Of a stretch of DNA of 64,000 bases, positions 1 through 9,283 are shown piece after piece. The notes below the pieces were generated by a model that was not told the origin of the DNA, did not search any database, and worked only from the letters and a program-made list of their open reading frames with translations. The stretch is from Brachypterus glaber (lineage: Eukaryota > Arthropoda > Insecta > Coleoptera > Kateretidae), in the NCBI GenBank assembly GCA_958510825.1, contig OY294044.1, positions 74,818,895 to 74,882,894 on the forward strand, read 5' to 3'. The position numbers and the translations under genes were made by a program. Position 1 is the stretch's first letter, and each line of letters begins with the position of its first letter.

Positions 1-2264
1 TCCCAAATTCCCAAATTACTGTGTTTATACGACAAATAGAGGCACAACCGGGTGGGGCGGTACTGCCATTATCATTAAAAGGAACATCGATCACTACCCC
101 CTAAATCCAACGCCAACGAAAGTGCTGGAAAATACGGCTATTATGGTTAGAGCAAAAGGAGGCGATATCAGGATAGTCTCAGGGTACTACCCCCCAGGCA
201 AACCCTTTTCTGCACAAGACTATCTTGATATCTTAGACTCCACGTCTCCGACCATAATGGCCGGTGACCTAAACGCGAAGCACACAACGTGGAATTCACG
301 ATTAAACAATCCATATGGATCTAAGTTGAAAAAAATAGCGGATCAAAGGGGCTGGTCGGTGTTCGGCCCAAGGGATCCCACACACTTTCCGGGTGGGACC
401 AATCTGCCTGATGTCCTCGACATTGCCATTTGTCTTAACATAGTAAATCCTATATCTATCCATAATATCGACGAACTTTCGTCCGACCACAATCCCATTC
501 ACATAATCCTTGAAGGAGACGTCACGACTGATAACATACATAAGACTTTTGTACACTGGCCCACATATAGAAAGGCAATATTGGAGACGTTTGGCAGCAT
601 AAAAAGGGTCAATAACACGGTTGACCTAGACGATGCTGTCAGTCATCTCCAATCAAGTATCACCCAAGCCATACAAAAAGCCAGCTCGACAAAAGTCTTG
701 CCCGCCAAACACCCCTACGACATCCCTCAAAGTTTAAGGGACCTCATATGTAGGAGACGTAAGGCCAAAAAACTTTCCCAACGAACACAACTCCCTCAAG
801 ACAAAACAGACTACAATCGGCTAAATACCGAAGTCCGTCTCGCGATGTCTGAACTACACAATCAGAAATGGCAGGATAAACTGGCCACCCTAGAGCCTGA
901 GGATGGTTCGGTGTGGAAGATGGCAAGAGCCCTCACCAAACAACCCCGTACCACTATCCCTCCACTAACTACACCAAACGGTGTAGCTCACACTGATGAG
1001 GAAAAGGTGGAGGCTTTTGCTGACTCCCTCACCGAACAGTTCGCTCCCTTCCCCCCCGCGGATGACCTCTTCGCCCACTTCCAGGAGGTGGAGGACACAG
1101 TAGAGAAGACCCTTGAGGGCCCTGTTGATGACACTTTCGCGCCAGCCACTCTAGCCGAAATAAAAGCAATTATTAAGGAATTAAAACCGAATAAGGCTCC
1201 TGGTTACGATGGCATCAACAATAGGGCACTCAAGCTTCTTCCGGACAGGCTTATGGTAGCGTTAACATCGTACATAAACGCCTGTCTAAGACTGTGTAAC
1301 TTTCCAACTCCCTGGAAACTGGCGGAAATCATCCTCATCCCCAAGTCTCTAAAAAGCAGGTCTAACCCCAAAAACTATCGACCAATAAGCCTCCTTCCCT
1401 CCCTCTCAAAAATAGCAGAAAAAGTCATTTCTAAACGCGTAAGCGACAAAGCCAACGAGCTAGGGGTACTACCGGACACACAATTCGGATTCAGACAGCA
1501 ACATGGCACTGCAGATCAACTCCTGCGCACATCTGAACTGATTACCGAGGGCTTTAACAGAAAAGACGCCACTGGGATGGTGCTCCTGGATGTTCAACAA
1601 GCCTTTGACAGGGTTTGGCATCCAGGAGTTATATATAAACTAAAAAAATTCAATTTCCCCCTAAGGTGGATAAAGCTCATTTGGTCCTTTCTAAAAAACC
1701 GTAAATTTAGGGTGAAAATTGGCAAAATTGTCTCTCTGATCAGGGATATACTCGCCGGTGTCGCACAGGGCTCAGTCTTCGCGCCCCTCATCTTCCTGAT
1801 ATACTTCGCGGACTTGCCAAGGACGCCGAACGTCCTTAACGGCCAGTACGCGGACGACACTTACTTCCTCACTCGATCAAGAAATGCCGATTCGATCGTC
1901 AGGGCGCTTCAGACAGCTCTGGACGCGGTGGAAGATTGGTGTGACCTTTGGAGAATAAAGGTCAACCCAACTAAGACCCAAGCTATTTTCATAACCAGAA
2001 GGCGCATCAGGCCTGCAGAGAGACTGGAACTGCTGGGGGAAACCATCCCCTGGAAGGAAGATGTGAAGTATCTTGGTATTACATATGACAAAGCACTGAC
2101 TTGGAAAAAACACATAGATAATAACGCGAATAAAGGTAGGGCGCTAGTCTACAAACTGCGCCCTCTGCTAGCTGGCAACCATATGTCATTAAATACCAAG
2201 ATACTATGCATCAAATCCCTAGTCAGACCGGTCCTTCTGTACGCCTGTAGCGCCTGGGGTTACG
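1..2264 (+). mobile_element. Jockey-type LINE, unit A of tandem array (5' cut by window edge, 3' truncated)
   Basis: The window opens inside ORF2 of a non-LTR retrotransposon, at a point matching position 4719 of the next unit, a constant offset of 4718. The unit ends in the sequence GGGGTTACG, after which it switches directly to AATAGAGAGAG, the start of the next unit's 5' UTR. There is no 3' UTR or poly(A) at this end, so unit A lacks about the last 280 bases of ORF2 and all of the 3' UTR present in unit C. The array must continue to the left of the window. Confidence 0.95.
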
Positions 2265-2269
2265 AATAG
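2..2269 (+). CDS. LINE ORF2 (endonuclease-reverse transcriptase), unit A, 5' partial and C-terminally truncated
   Basis: The frame is open from base 2 with no start in the window. The first residues fall inside the apurinic-type endonuclease domain; GDLN and SDH motifs follow, then the reverse transcriptase with LLDV (catalytic motif A), AQGS and YADD (motif C). The encoded enzyme would nick target DNA and reverse-transcribe the element RNA at the nick (target-primed reverse transcription). The protein is near identical to units B and C. Its last residue, Glu, and the TAG stop come from the next unit's 5' UTR, so about 92 C-terminal residues present in unit C are missing. Family assignment is firm; whether the truncated form is active is unknown. 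Confidence 0.93.
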   Translation, partial: PKFPNYCVYTTNRGTTGWGGTAIIIKRNIDHYPLNPTPTKVLENTAIMVRAKGGDIRIVSGYYPPGKPFSAQDYLDILDSTSPTIMAGDLNAKHTTWNSRLNNPYGSKLKKIADQRGWSVFGPRDPTHFPGGTNLPDVLDIAICLNIVNPISIHNIDELSSDHNPIHIILEGDVTTDNIHKTFVHWPTYRKAILETFGSIKRVNNTVDLDDAVSHLQSSITQAIQKASSTKVLPAKHPYDIPQSLRDLICRRRKAKKLSQRTQLPQDKTDYNRLNTEVRLAMSELHNQKWQDKLATLEPEDGSVWKMARALTKQPRTTIPPLTTPNGVAHTDEEKVEAFADSLTEQFAPFPPADDLFAHFQEVEDTVEKTLEGPVDDTFAPATLAEIKAIIKELKPNKAPGYDGINNRALKLLPDRLMVALTSYINACLRLCNFPTPWKLAEIILIPKSLKSRSNPKNYRPISLLPSLSKIAEKVISKRVSDKANELGVLPDTQFGFRQQHGTADQLLRTSELITEGFNRKDATGMVLLDVQQAFDRVWHPGVIYKLKKFNFPLRWIKLIWSFLKNRKFRVKIGKIVSLIRDILAGVAQGSVFAPLIFLIYFADLPRTPNVLNGQYADDTYFLTRSRNADSIVRALQTALDAVEDWCDLWRIKVNPTKTQAIFITRRRIRPAERLELLGETIPWKEDVKYLGITYDKALTWKKHIDNNANKGRALVYKLRPLLAGNHMSLNTKILCIKSLVRPVLLYACSAWGYE

Positions 2270-2536
2270 AGAGAGTGTGCGTTGGAGTGTGTAGATTCGT
2301 TGCCACGCTGGTCGTGCTGTCTGAATCGAAGCATTCAAATTCAATCAAGTTTATCAATCATCCGGTGAGTCAGAGTCTGTTTTATAAGTGATTTTTCTCA
2401 TCGTGCTGGTCAGCTGCCTGATATTCTAATTGATAGAAATCAGGCCGGTTTGCCCCCGCGGTGAGAGAAACCGCCGTCCGAACACTCGTCGGTCACCGGC
2501 TGGTTGATATTTTAAATAAATTTACACTAAGAGGTA

Positions 2537-2609
2537 GTCCCCGTGGCTCAGTGCTTAGCGCGTTGAAGTCGAAATCGTAAGGTCGCAGGTTCGATCCTCG
2601 GCCGGATCG
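2537..2609 (+). promoter_or_regulatory. tRNA-like module with A and B boxes in LINE 5' UTR (unit B)
   Basis: About 73 nt laid out like a tRNA. The A-box-like TGGCTCAGTGCT is at 2544-2555 and the B-box-like GGTTCGATCCT at 2588-2598, with normal spacing. The D arm pairs at 3 of 4 positions and the acceptor at about 4 of 7. A loop GTCGAAA with T33 would give a CGA (Ser) anticodon, but anticodon and T stems pair poorly. It is therefore a degenerate tRNA relic and not a working tRNA gene. An internal Pol III promoter or an RNA-processing signal is possible; neither is shown by sequence alone. Confidence 0.6.
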
Positions 2610-2892
2610 GTTTCAAATTTTCATACAGTTTTCACTTTTTAAATCTTTCCGGGTGTTTAGGTTACTGCTCTGGTTTAGCCGTCTGGTATTACCCTCCCCT
2701 GGGTCCATCTGGACACAGGGGCGGCCTGCCGGAGGGCGCGATTGGTGTAGGGTGCCTTGAGCACTCGGGGGTTTAAAAAGTGAATATTTTTCTTTAATAT
2801 TTTTTGCATTTTTTCACACTAATTTTAAGCTATTTTTGAGAGCTTTTACCCCACCCCCAAACCCCTCCCCCTCGGAACGTCAACCCTTGAAG

Positions 2893-2910
2893 AACTAAGC
2901 CTGCTTAGTT
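2893..2910 (+). other. Short perfect hairpin just upstream of ORF1 start (unit B)
   Basis: AACTAAGC and GCTTAGTT form an 8-bp perfect stem around a 2-nt spacer, ending 8 nt before the ORF1 ATG at 2919. The same hairpin precedes ORF1 of unit C. Its closeness to the start codon suggests a possible effect on initiation, which is inference. Confidence 0.6.
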
Positions 2911-2918
2911 CGAAGGGA

Positions 2919-4553
2919 ATGGCAGACCGAAAAGATCCCCCCCAAAATCACCCACAAGACCTGCCCCCTCCTAACCCCCCTCCCCCCAAATCCCCCCAAG
3001 AACCACCCATAGGCTCTCCAAATTCAAAAAATTCATCTTACGACAACACAGCGGTTCCAAATTTTAACGCACGCGACCCCAATATTAAAGACACCCCCAA
3101 AACCACCATTTCTGCCAAAAAAGTGCCAAAAATAAAAAAAAAGTCATTAACTAAGAAACGCACCAAAATTCAGGACTTGGACTTCAATGGTCTAGAACCA
3201 AATGACATTCTCTATCTAATAGAGAAATTGTCAAGTCTATTGAAGACCAAGACTGGAAACAGAGTCTCTTTCATCTCAGTTCAAGACATGGACGAAACCC
3301 CAACGAACGAAGACAACCCCCTGACAAACCCCCGCAAAAGAAAAATCCCTGAGTTTCAAACCGATCCCACCGAATCCACCCCTAAAAAGAAACCCGAAAC
3401 CGGCAAGATTCTCCCCCCGAAAAAAAGCGTCCACATTTTCCCCTCCGACTCCAGCCTCCCTGGTGCCGCAGGCGGATCAAAGGACGCCGATTTCGAGGTG
3501 ATCACCTTTACACAGAGCCAAAAAACCCCTCCCACTTTCAAACCCACAAATCAAGTCAATGAAAATCCGTTCATTTTCAAACCCCCAAACAACCCCTCAA
3601 CCACCCGTACCTTTAAATCTCCCGTCTTAAATCAAAATCAATCAACAACCGAGAAGAACAACAAAATACCACCTATAAATGTCAAGCTCACTACAAAGTG
3701 GCCCGAGTTAGCCAAAGAACTTGGGGTGAAAAAACTGGGGTACTCGAAGGTACAATATACCAACGGTGCCTACAGGATTCACCCCAATTCGGCGGAAGAT
3801 TACAGGGCCATGACTAAGTTGTTTTTACAAAAGAACTTAGAATTCTTTACTTACGCCTTACCAAGTGAGAAAACCGTACAAGTTGTTCTTCGAGGTATCC
3901 CCACCAATTTTGAAGTGTCCGAGGTCAAAGAGGAGCTTGAAAGGGGTGAATTTCACCCCACGTCAGTTATCCGAATGACCAAAGGCACTGAAAAATCACC
4001 CATGCCCTTAATCCTAGTAATCCTACCCAATTCCGAAAAAGACAGGATTTTCAAACTGAGTAACATCCTAGACCTATCCATAAAGGTAGAAGAGCTCAGG
4101 CGAAAAGCTGGAGTCGGGCAATGTTACAGAAGCCAGAAGTTTGGACATGGGCAAAGTCGCTGTAATGCCCAGCCAGTATGCGTTAAATGTGCTAAAAATC
4201 ACATGTCCAACGACTGTACAAAACCCGTCTCCGAGCTCCCCAAGTGCGCAAATTGCGGGGGACCCCACACGGCCTCCTTCAGGGATTGCCCCAAACACCC
4301 TGCAAACTCCAAACCCCCAACCACCCCTACCCCAAATCTGCCGTCTGCCCGACCTATATCCTATAGCAAGGCAGTATCCGGCAGAACTCCCTCAAAAACC
4401 CCCTCCAAAAACACCCCTTCATTGCCAACCCTCGGCGTGGATCTAGTTAAGTCTATAGAGCAGATCAACCAGTTCTTCAGCCAATTTGCCCAAATGGCAC
4501 AAATGGCCATGAGTGTCCAAAATGTCCTAGCCCGCGGTGCTCTCGATGCCTAG
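2919..4553 (+). CDS. LINE ORF1 (Gag-like nucleic-acid-binding protein), unit B
   Basis: 544 residues. The N-terminal third is rich in Pro, Lys, Asn and Thr (disordered-looking). A folded central region follows, then three zinc-knuckle-like motifs near residues 402-460. The second (CVKC...H...C, from about 421) and third (CANC...H...C, from about 443) keep Cys and His. The first reads CYRSQKFGHGQSRC, so its second Cys is Ser. Three Cys/His knuckles are typical of Jockey-clade ORF1 proteins, which package element RNA. The ATG at 2919 lies just after the hairpin. The stop overlaps the ORF2 start. Compared with unit C it lacks a 4-residue Asp/Glu-rich repeat near residue 123 and has Ser for Ile in KKSVH. 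Confidence 0.93.
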   Translation: MADRKDPPQNHPQDLPPPNPPPPKSPQEPPIGSPNSKNSSYDNTAVPNFNARDPNIKDTPKTTISAKKVPKIKKKSLTKKRTKIQDLDFNGLEPNDILYLIEKLSSLLKTKTGNRVSFISVQDMDETPTNEDNPLTNPRKRKIPEFQTDPTESTPKKKPETGKILPPKKSVHIFPSDSSLPGAAGGSKDADFEVITFTQSQKTPPTFKPTNQVNENPFIFKPPNNPSTTRTFKSPVLNQNQSTTEKNNKIPPINVKLTTKWPELAKELGVKKLGYSKVQYTNGAYRIHPNSAEDYRAMTKLFLQKNLEFFTYALPSEKTVQVVLRGIPTNFEVSEVKEELERGEFHPTSVIRMTKGTEKSPMPLILVILPNSEKDRIFKLSNILDLSIKVEELRRKAGVGQCYRSQKFGHGQSRCNAQPVCVKCAKNHMSNDCTKPVSELPKCANCGGPHTASFRDCPKHPANSKPPTTPTPNLPSARPISYSKAVSGRTPSKTPSKNTPSLPTLGVDLVKSIEQINQFFSQFAQMAQMAMSVQNVLARGALDA

Positions 4554-6987
4554 CTACGCTAGCACCCGTCGCCCGGATAGATTGAGCATTCTGGCCTGGA
4601 ACGCCCAGGGGCTGATTGCGCAGGCGCATAAGCGCAGAGAGCTGGATGAGCTGCTACTGAGACTTAATGTTGACATTTGCCTTCTGTCAGAGACCCATGC
4701 CAAGGACGGTGATAATTTTCCCAAATTCCCAAATTACTGTGTTTATACGACAAATAGAGGCACAACCGGGTGGGGCGGTACTGCCATTATCATTAAAAGG
4801 AACATCGATCACTACCCCCTAAATCCAACGCCAACGAAAGTGCTGGAAAATACGGCTATTATGGTTAGAGCAAAAGGAGGCGATATCAGGATAGTCTCAG
4901 GGTACTACCCCCCAGGCAAACCCTTTTCTGCACAAGACTATCTTGATATCTTAGACTCCACGTCTCCGACCATAATGGCCGGTGACCTAAACGCGAAGCA
5001 CACAACGTGGAATTCACGATTAAACAATCCATATGGATCTAAGTTGAAAAAAATAGCGGATCAAAGGGGCTGGTCGGTGTTCGGCCCAAGGGATCCCACA
5101 CACTTTCCGGGTGGGACCAATCTGCCTGATGTCCTCGACATTGCCATTTGTCTTAACATAGTAAATCCTATATCTATCCATAATATCGACGAACTTTCGT
5201 CCGACCACAATCCCATTCACATAATCCTTGAAGGAGACGTCACGACTGATAACATACATAAGACTTTTGTACACTGGCCCACATATAGAAAGGCAATATT
5301 GGAGACGTTTGGCAGCATAAAAAGGGTCAATAACACGGTTGACCTAGACGATGCTGTCAGTCATCTCCAATCAAGTATCACCCAAGCCATACAAAAAGCC
5401 AGCTCGACAAAAGTCTTGCCCGCCAAACACCCCTACGACATCCCTCAAAGTTTAAGGGACCTCATATGTAGGAGACGTAAGGCCAAAAAACTTTCCCAAC
5501 GAACACAACTCCCTCAAGACAAAACAGACTACAATCGGCTAAATACCGAAGTCCGTCTCGCGATGTCTGAACTACACAATCAGAAATGGCAGGATAAACT
5601 GGCCACCCTAGAGCCTGAGGATGGTTCGGTGTGGAAGATGGCAAGAGCCCTCACCAAACAACCCCGTACCACTATCCCTCCACTAACTACACCAAACGGT
5701 GTAGCTCACACTGATGAGGAAAAGGTGGAGGCTTTTGCTGACTCCCTCACCGAACAGTTCGCTCCCTTCCCCCCCGCGGATGACCTCTTCGCCCACTTCC
5801 AGGAGGTGGAGGACACAGTAGAGAAGACCCTTGAGGGCCCTGTTGATGACACTTTCGCGCCAGCCACTCTAGCCGAAATAAAAGCAATTATTAAGGAATT
5901 AAAACCGAATAAGGCTCCTGGTTACGATGGCATCAACAATAGGGCACTCAAGCTTCTTCCGGACAGGCTTATGGTAGCGTTAACATCGTACATAAACGCC
6001 TGTCTAAGACTGTGTAACTTTCCAACTCCCTGGAAACTGGCGGAAATCATCCTCATCCCCAAGTCTCTAAAAAGCAGGTCTAACCCCAAAAACTATCGAC
6101 CAATAAGCCTCCTTCCCTCCCTCTCAAAAATAGCAGAAAAAGTCATTTCTAAACGCGTAAGCGACAAAGCCAACGAGCTAGGGGTACTACCGGACACACA
6201 ATTCGGATTCAGACAGCAACATGGCACTGCAGATCAACTCCTGCGCACATCTGAACTGATTACCGAGGGCTTTAACAGAAAAGACGCCACTGGGATGGTG
6301 CTCCTGGATGTTCAACAAGCCTTTGACAGGGTTTGGCATCCAGGAGTTATATATAAACTAAAAAAATTCAATTTCCCCCTAAGGTGGATAAAGCTCATTT
6401 GGTCCTTTCTAAAAAACCGTAAATTTAGGGTGAAAATTGGCAAAATTGTCTCTCTGATCAGGGATATACTCGCCGGTGTCGCACAGGGCTCAGTCTTCGC
6501 GCCCCTCATCTTCCTGATATACTTCGCGGACTTGCCAAGGACGCCGAACGTCCTTAACGGCCAGTACGCGGACGACACTTACTTCCTCACTCGATCAAGA
6601 AATGCCGATTCGATCGTCAGGGCGCTTCAGACAGCTCTGGACGCGGTGGAAGATTGGTGTGACCTTTGGAGAATAAAGGTCAACCCAACTAAGACCCAAG
6701 CTATTTTCATAACCGGAAGGCGCATCAGGCCTGCAGAGAGACTGGAACTGCTGGGGGAAACCATCCCCTGGAAGGAAGATGTGAAGTATCTTGGTATTAC
6801 ATATGACAAAGCACTGACTTGGAAAAAACACATAGATAATAACGCGAATAAAGGTAGGGCGCTAGTCTACAAACTGCGCCCTCTGCTAGCTGGCAACCAT
6901 ATGTCATTAAATACCAAGATACTATGCATCAAATCCCTAGTCAGACCGGTCCTTCTGTACGCCTGTAGCGCCTGGGGTTACGAATAG
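4546..6987 (+). CDS. LINE ORF2 (endonuclease-reverse transcriptase), unit B, C-terminally truncated
   Basis: 813 residues from the ATG at 4546; a GTG at 4537 would extend the frame by three codons, but ATG is preferred because it sits in ATGCCTAG across the ORF1 stop. Order of domains: endonuclease with WNAQG, LSETH, GDLN and SDH; then RT with LLDV, AQGS and YADD. An Arg to Gly change after FIT (near 6715) is unique to this unit. The C-terminal region of about 92 residues is replaced by a single Glu and a stop read from the next 5' UTR. No RNase H domain is seen, as expected for Jockey elements. Confidence 0.93.
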   Translation: MPSYASTRRPDRLSILAWNAQGLIAQAHKRRELDELLLRLNVDICLLSETHAKDGDNFPKFPNYCVYTTNRGTTGWGGTAIIIKRNIDHYPLNPTPTKVLENTAIMVRAKGGDIRIVSGYYPPGKPFSAQDYLDILDSTSPTIMAGDLNAKHTTWNSRLNNPYGSKLKKIADQRGWSVFGPRDPTHFPGGTNLPDVLDIAICLNIVNPISIHNIDELSSDHNPIHIILEGDVTTDNIHKTFVHWPTYRKAILETFGSIKRVNNTVDLDDAVSHLQSSITQAIQKASSTKVLPAKHPYDIPQSLRDLICRRRKAKKLSQRTQLPQDKTDYNRLNTEVRLAMSELHNQKWQDKLATLEPEDGSVWKMARALTKQPRTTIPPLTTPNGVAHTDEEKVEAFADSLTEQFAPFPPADDLFAHFQEVEDTVEKTLEGPVDDTFAPATLAEIKAIIKELKPNKAPGYDGINNRALKLLPDRLMVALTSYINACLRLCNFPTPWKLAEIILIPKSLKSRSNPKNYRPISLLPSLSKIAEKVISKRVSDKANELGVLPDTQFGFRQQHGTADQLLRTSELITEGFNRKDATGMVLLDVQQAFDRVWHPGVIYKLKKFNFPLRWIKLIWSFLKNRKFRVKIGKIVSLIRDILAGVAQGSVFAPLIFLIYFADLPRTPNVLNGQYADDTYFLTRSRNADSIVRALQTALDAVEDWCDLWRIKVNPTKTQAIFITGRRIRPAERLELLGETIPWKEDVKYLGITYDKALTWKKHIDNNANKGRALVYKLRPLLAGNHMSLNTKILCIKSLVRPVLLYACSAWGYE

Positions 6988-7254
6988 AGAGAGTGTGCGT
7001 TGGAGTGTGTAGATTCGTTGCCACGCTGGTCGTGCTGTCTGAATCGAAGCATTCAAATTCAATCAAGTTTATCAATCATCCGGTGAGTCAGAGTCTGTTT
7101 TATAAGTGATTTTTCTCATCGTGCTGGTCAGCTGCCTGATATTCTAATTGATAGAAATCAGGCCGGTTTGCCCCCGCGGTGAGAGAAACCGCCGTCCGAA
7201 CACTCGTTGGTCACCGGCTGGTTGATATTTTAAATAAATTTACACTAAGAGGTA

Positions 7255-7327
7255 GTCCCCGTGGCTCAGTGCTTAGCGCGTTGAAGTCGAAATCGTAAGG
7301 TCGCAGGTTCGATCCTCGGCCGGATCG
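7255..7327 (+). promoter_or_regulatory. tRNA-like module with A and B boxes in LINE 5' UTR (unit C)
   Basis: Identical in sequence and position to the module of unit B (offset 4718). In the array it lies between the truncated ORF2 of one unit and ORF1 of the next, so every internal junction carries one copy. See unit B for the pairing analysis. Confidence 0.6.
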
Positions 7328-7610
7328 GTTTCAAATTTTCATACAGTTTTCACTTTTTAAATCTTTCCGGGTGTTTAGGTTACTGCTCTGGTTTAGCCGT
7401 CTGGTATTACCCTCCCCTGGGTCCATCTGGACACAGGGGCGGCCTGCCGGAGGGCGCGATTGGTGTAGGGTGCCTTGAGCACTCGGGGGTTTAAAAAGTG
7501 AATATTTTTCTTTAATATTTTTTGCATTTTTTCACACTAATTTTAAGCTATTTTTGAGAGCTTTTACCCCACCCCCAAACCCCTCCCCCTCGGAACGTCA
7601 ACCCTTGAAG

Positions 7611-7628
7611 AACTAAGCCTGCTTAGTT
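7611..7628 (+). other. Short perfect hairpin just upstream of ORF1 start (unit C)
   Basis: Same 8-bp stem as at the start of ORF1 in unit B, again ending 8 nt before the ATG. Confidence 0.6.
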
Positions 7629-7636
7629 CGAAGGGA

Positions 7637-9283
7637 ATGGCAGACCGAAAAGATCCCCCCCAAAATCACCCACAAGACCTGCCCCCTCCTAACCCCCCTC
7701 CCCCCAAATCCCCCCAAGAACCACCCATAGGCTCTCCAAATTCAAAAAATTCATCTTACGACAACACAGCGGTTCCAAATTTTAACGCACGCGACCCCAA
7801 TATTAAAGACACCCCCAAAACCACCATTTCTGCCAAAAAAGTGCCAAAAATAAAAAAAAAGTCATTAACTAAGAAACGCACCAAAATTCAGGACTTGGAC
7901 TTCAATGGTCTAGAACCAAATGACATTCTCTATCTAATAGAGAAATTGTCAAGTCTATTGAAGACCAAGACTGGAAACAGAGTCTCTTTCATCTCAGTTC
8001 AAGACATCGACGAAGACATGGACGAAACCCCAACGAACGAAGACAACCCCCTGACAAACCCCCGCAAAAGAAAAATCCCTGAGTTTCAAACCGATCCCAC
8101 CGAATCCACCCCTAAAAAGAAACCCGAAACCGGCAAGATTCTCCCCCCGAAAAAAATCGTCCACATTTTCCCCTCCGACTCCAGCCTCCCTGGTGCCGCA
8201 GGCGGATCAAAGGACGCCGATTTCGAGGTGATCACCTTTACACAGAGCCAAAAAACCCCTCCCACTTTCAAACCCACAAATCAAGTCAATGAAAATCCGT
8301 TCATTTTCAAACCCCCAAACAACCCCTCAACCACCCGTACCTTTAAATCTCCCGTCTTAAATCAAAATCAATCAACAACCGAGAAGAACAACAAAATACC
8401 ACCTATAAATGTCAAGCTCACTACAAAGTGGCCCGAGTTAGCCAAAGAACTTGGGGTGAAAAAACTGGGGTACTCGAAGGTACAATATACCAACGGTGCC
8501 TACAGGATTCACCCCAATTCGGCGGAAGATTACAGGGCCATGACTAAGTTGTTTTTACAAAAGAACTTAGAATTCTTTACTTACGCCTTACCAAGTGAGA
8601 AAACCGTACAAGTTGTTCTTCGAGGTATCCCCACCAATTTTGAAGTGTCCGAGGTCAAAGAGGAGCTTGAAAGGGGTGAATTTCACCCCACGTCAGTTAT
8701 CCGAATGACCAAAGGCACTGAAAAATCACCCATGCCCTTAATCCTAGTAATCCTACCCAATTCCGAAAAAGACAGGATTTTCAAACTGAGTAACATCCTA
8801 GACCTATCCATAAAGGTAGAAGAGCTCAGGCGAAAAGCTGGAGTCGGGCAATGTTACAGAAGCCAGAAGTTTGGACATGGGCAAAGTCGCTGTAATGCCC
8901 AGCCAGTATGCGTTAAATGTGCTAAAAATCACATGTCCAACGACTGTACAAAACCCGTCTCCGAGCTCCCCAAGTGCGCAAATTGCGGGGGACCCCACAC
9001 GGCCTCCTTCAGGGATTGCCCCAAACACCCTGCAAACTCCAAACCCCCAACCACCCCTACCCCAAATCTGCCGTCTGCCCGACCTATATCCTATAGCAAG
9101 GCAGTATCCGGCAGAACTCCCTCAAAAACCCCCTCCAAAAACACCCCTTCATTGCCAACCCTCGGCGTGGATCTAGTTAAGTCTATAGAGCAGATCAACC
9201 AGTTCTTCAGCCAATTTGCCCAAATGGCACAAATGGCCATGAGTGTCCAAAATGTCCTAGCCCGCGGTGCTCTCGATGCCTAG
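7637..9283 (+). CDS. LINE ORF1 (Gag-like nucleic-acid-binding protein), unit C
   Basis: 548 residues, otherwise matching unit B ORF1. The extra four residues come from a 12-bp near-tandem repeat near 8004-8027: GACATCGACGAA followed by GACATGGACGAA, where unit B has one copy. The Cys-to-Ser change in the first zinc knuckle is shared with unit B, so it is a fixed feature of this family or of its source copy. The TAG stop at 9281-9283 overlaps the ORF2 start codon at 9276. Confidence 0.93.
   Translation: MADRKDPPQNHPQDLPPPNPPPPKSPQEPPIGSPNSKNSSYDNTAVPNFNARDPNIKDTPKTTISAKKVPKIKKKSLTKKRTKIQDLDFNGLEPNDILYLIEKLSSLLKTKTGNRVSFISVQDIDEDMDETPTNEDNPLTNPRKRKIPEFQTDPTESTPKKKPETGKILPPKKIVHIFPSDSSLPGAAGGSKDADFEVITFTQSQKTPPTFKPTNQVNENPFIFKPPNNPSTTRTFKSPVLNQNQSTTEKNNKIPPINVKLTTKWPELAKELGVKKLGYSKVQYTNGAYRIHPNSAEDYRAMTKLFLQKNLEFFTYALPSEKTVQVVLRGIPTNFEVSEVKEELERGEFHPTSVIRMTKGTEKSPMPLILVILPNSEKDRIFKLSNILDLSIKVEELRRKAGVGQCYRSQKFGHGQSRCNAQPVCVKCAKNHMSNDCTKPVSELPKCANCGGPHTASFRDCPKHPANSKPPTTPTPNLPSARPISYSKAVSGRTPSKTPSKNTPSLPTLGVDLVKSIEQINQFFSQFAQMAQMAMSVQNVLARGALDA

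Larger units (their letters stand above)
2265..6982 (+). mobile_element. Jockey-type LINE, unit B (complete 5' end, 3' truncated)
   Basis: One full 4718-bp period: a 5' UTR of about 650 bp, ORF1, overlapping ORF2, then truncation at GGGGTTACG and a jump into the next 5' UTR. The truncation point is identical to that of unit A. Differences from its neighbours are few: a C/T change in the 5' UTR (CGTCGG here, CGTTGG in C), a 12-bp shorter ORF1 than C, a Ser/Ile change in ORF1, and an Arg to Gly change in ORF2 that is unique to B. These differences argue that the copies are real and not an assembly duplicate. Confidence 0.95.
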
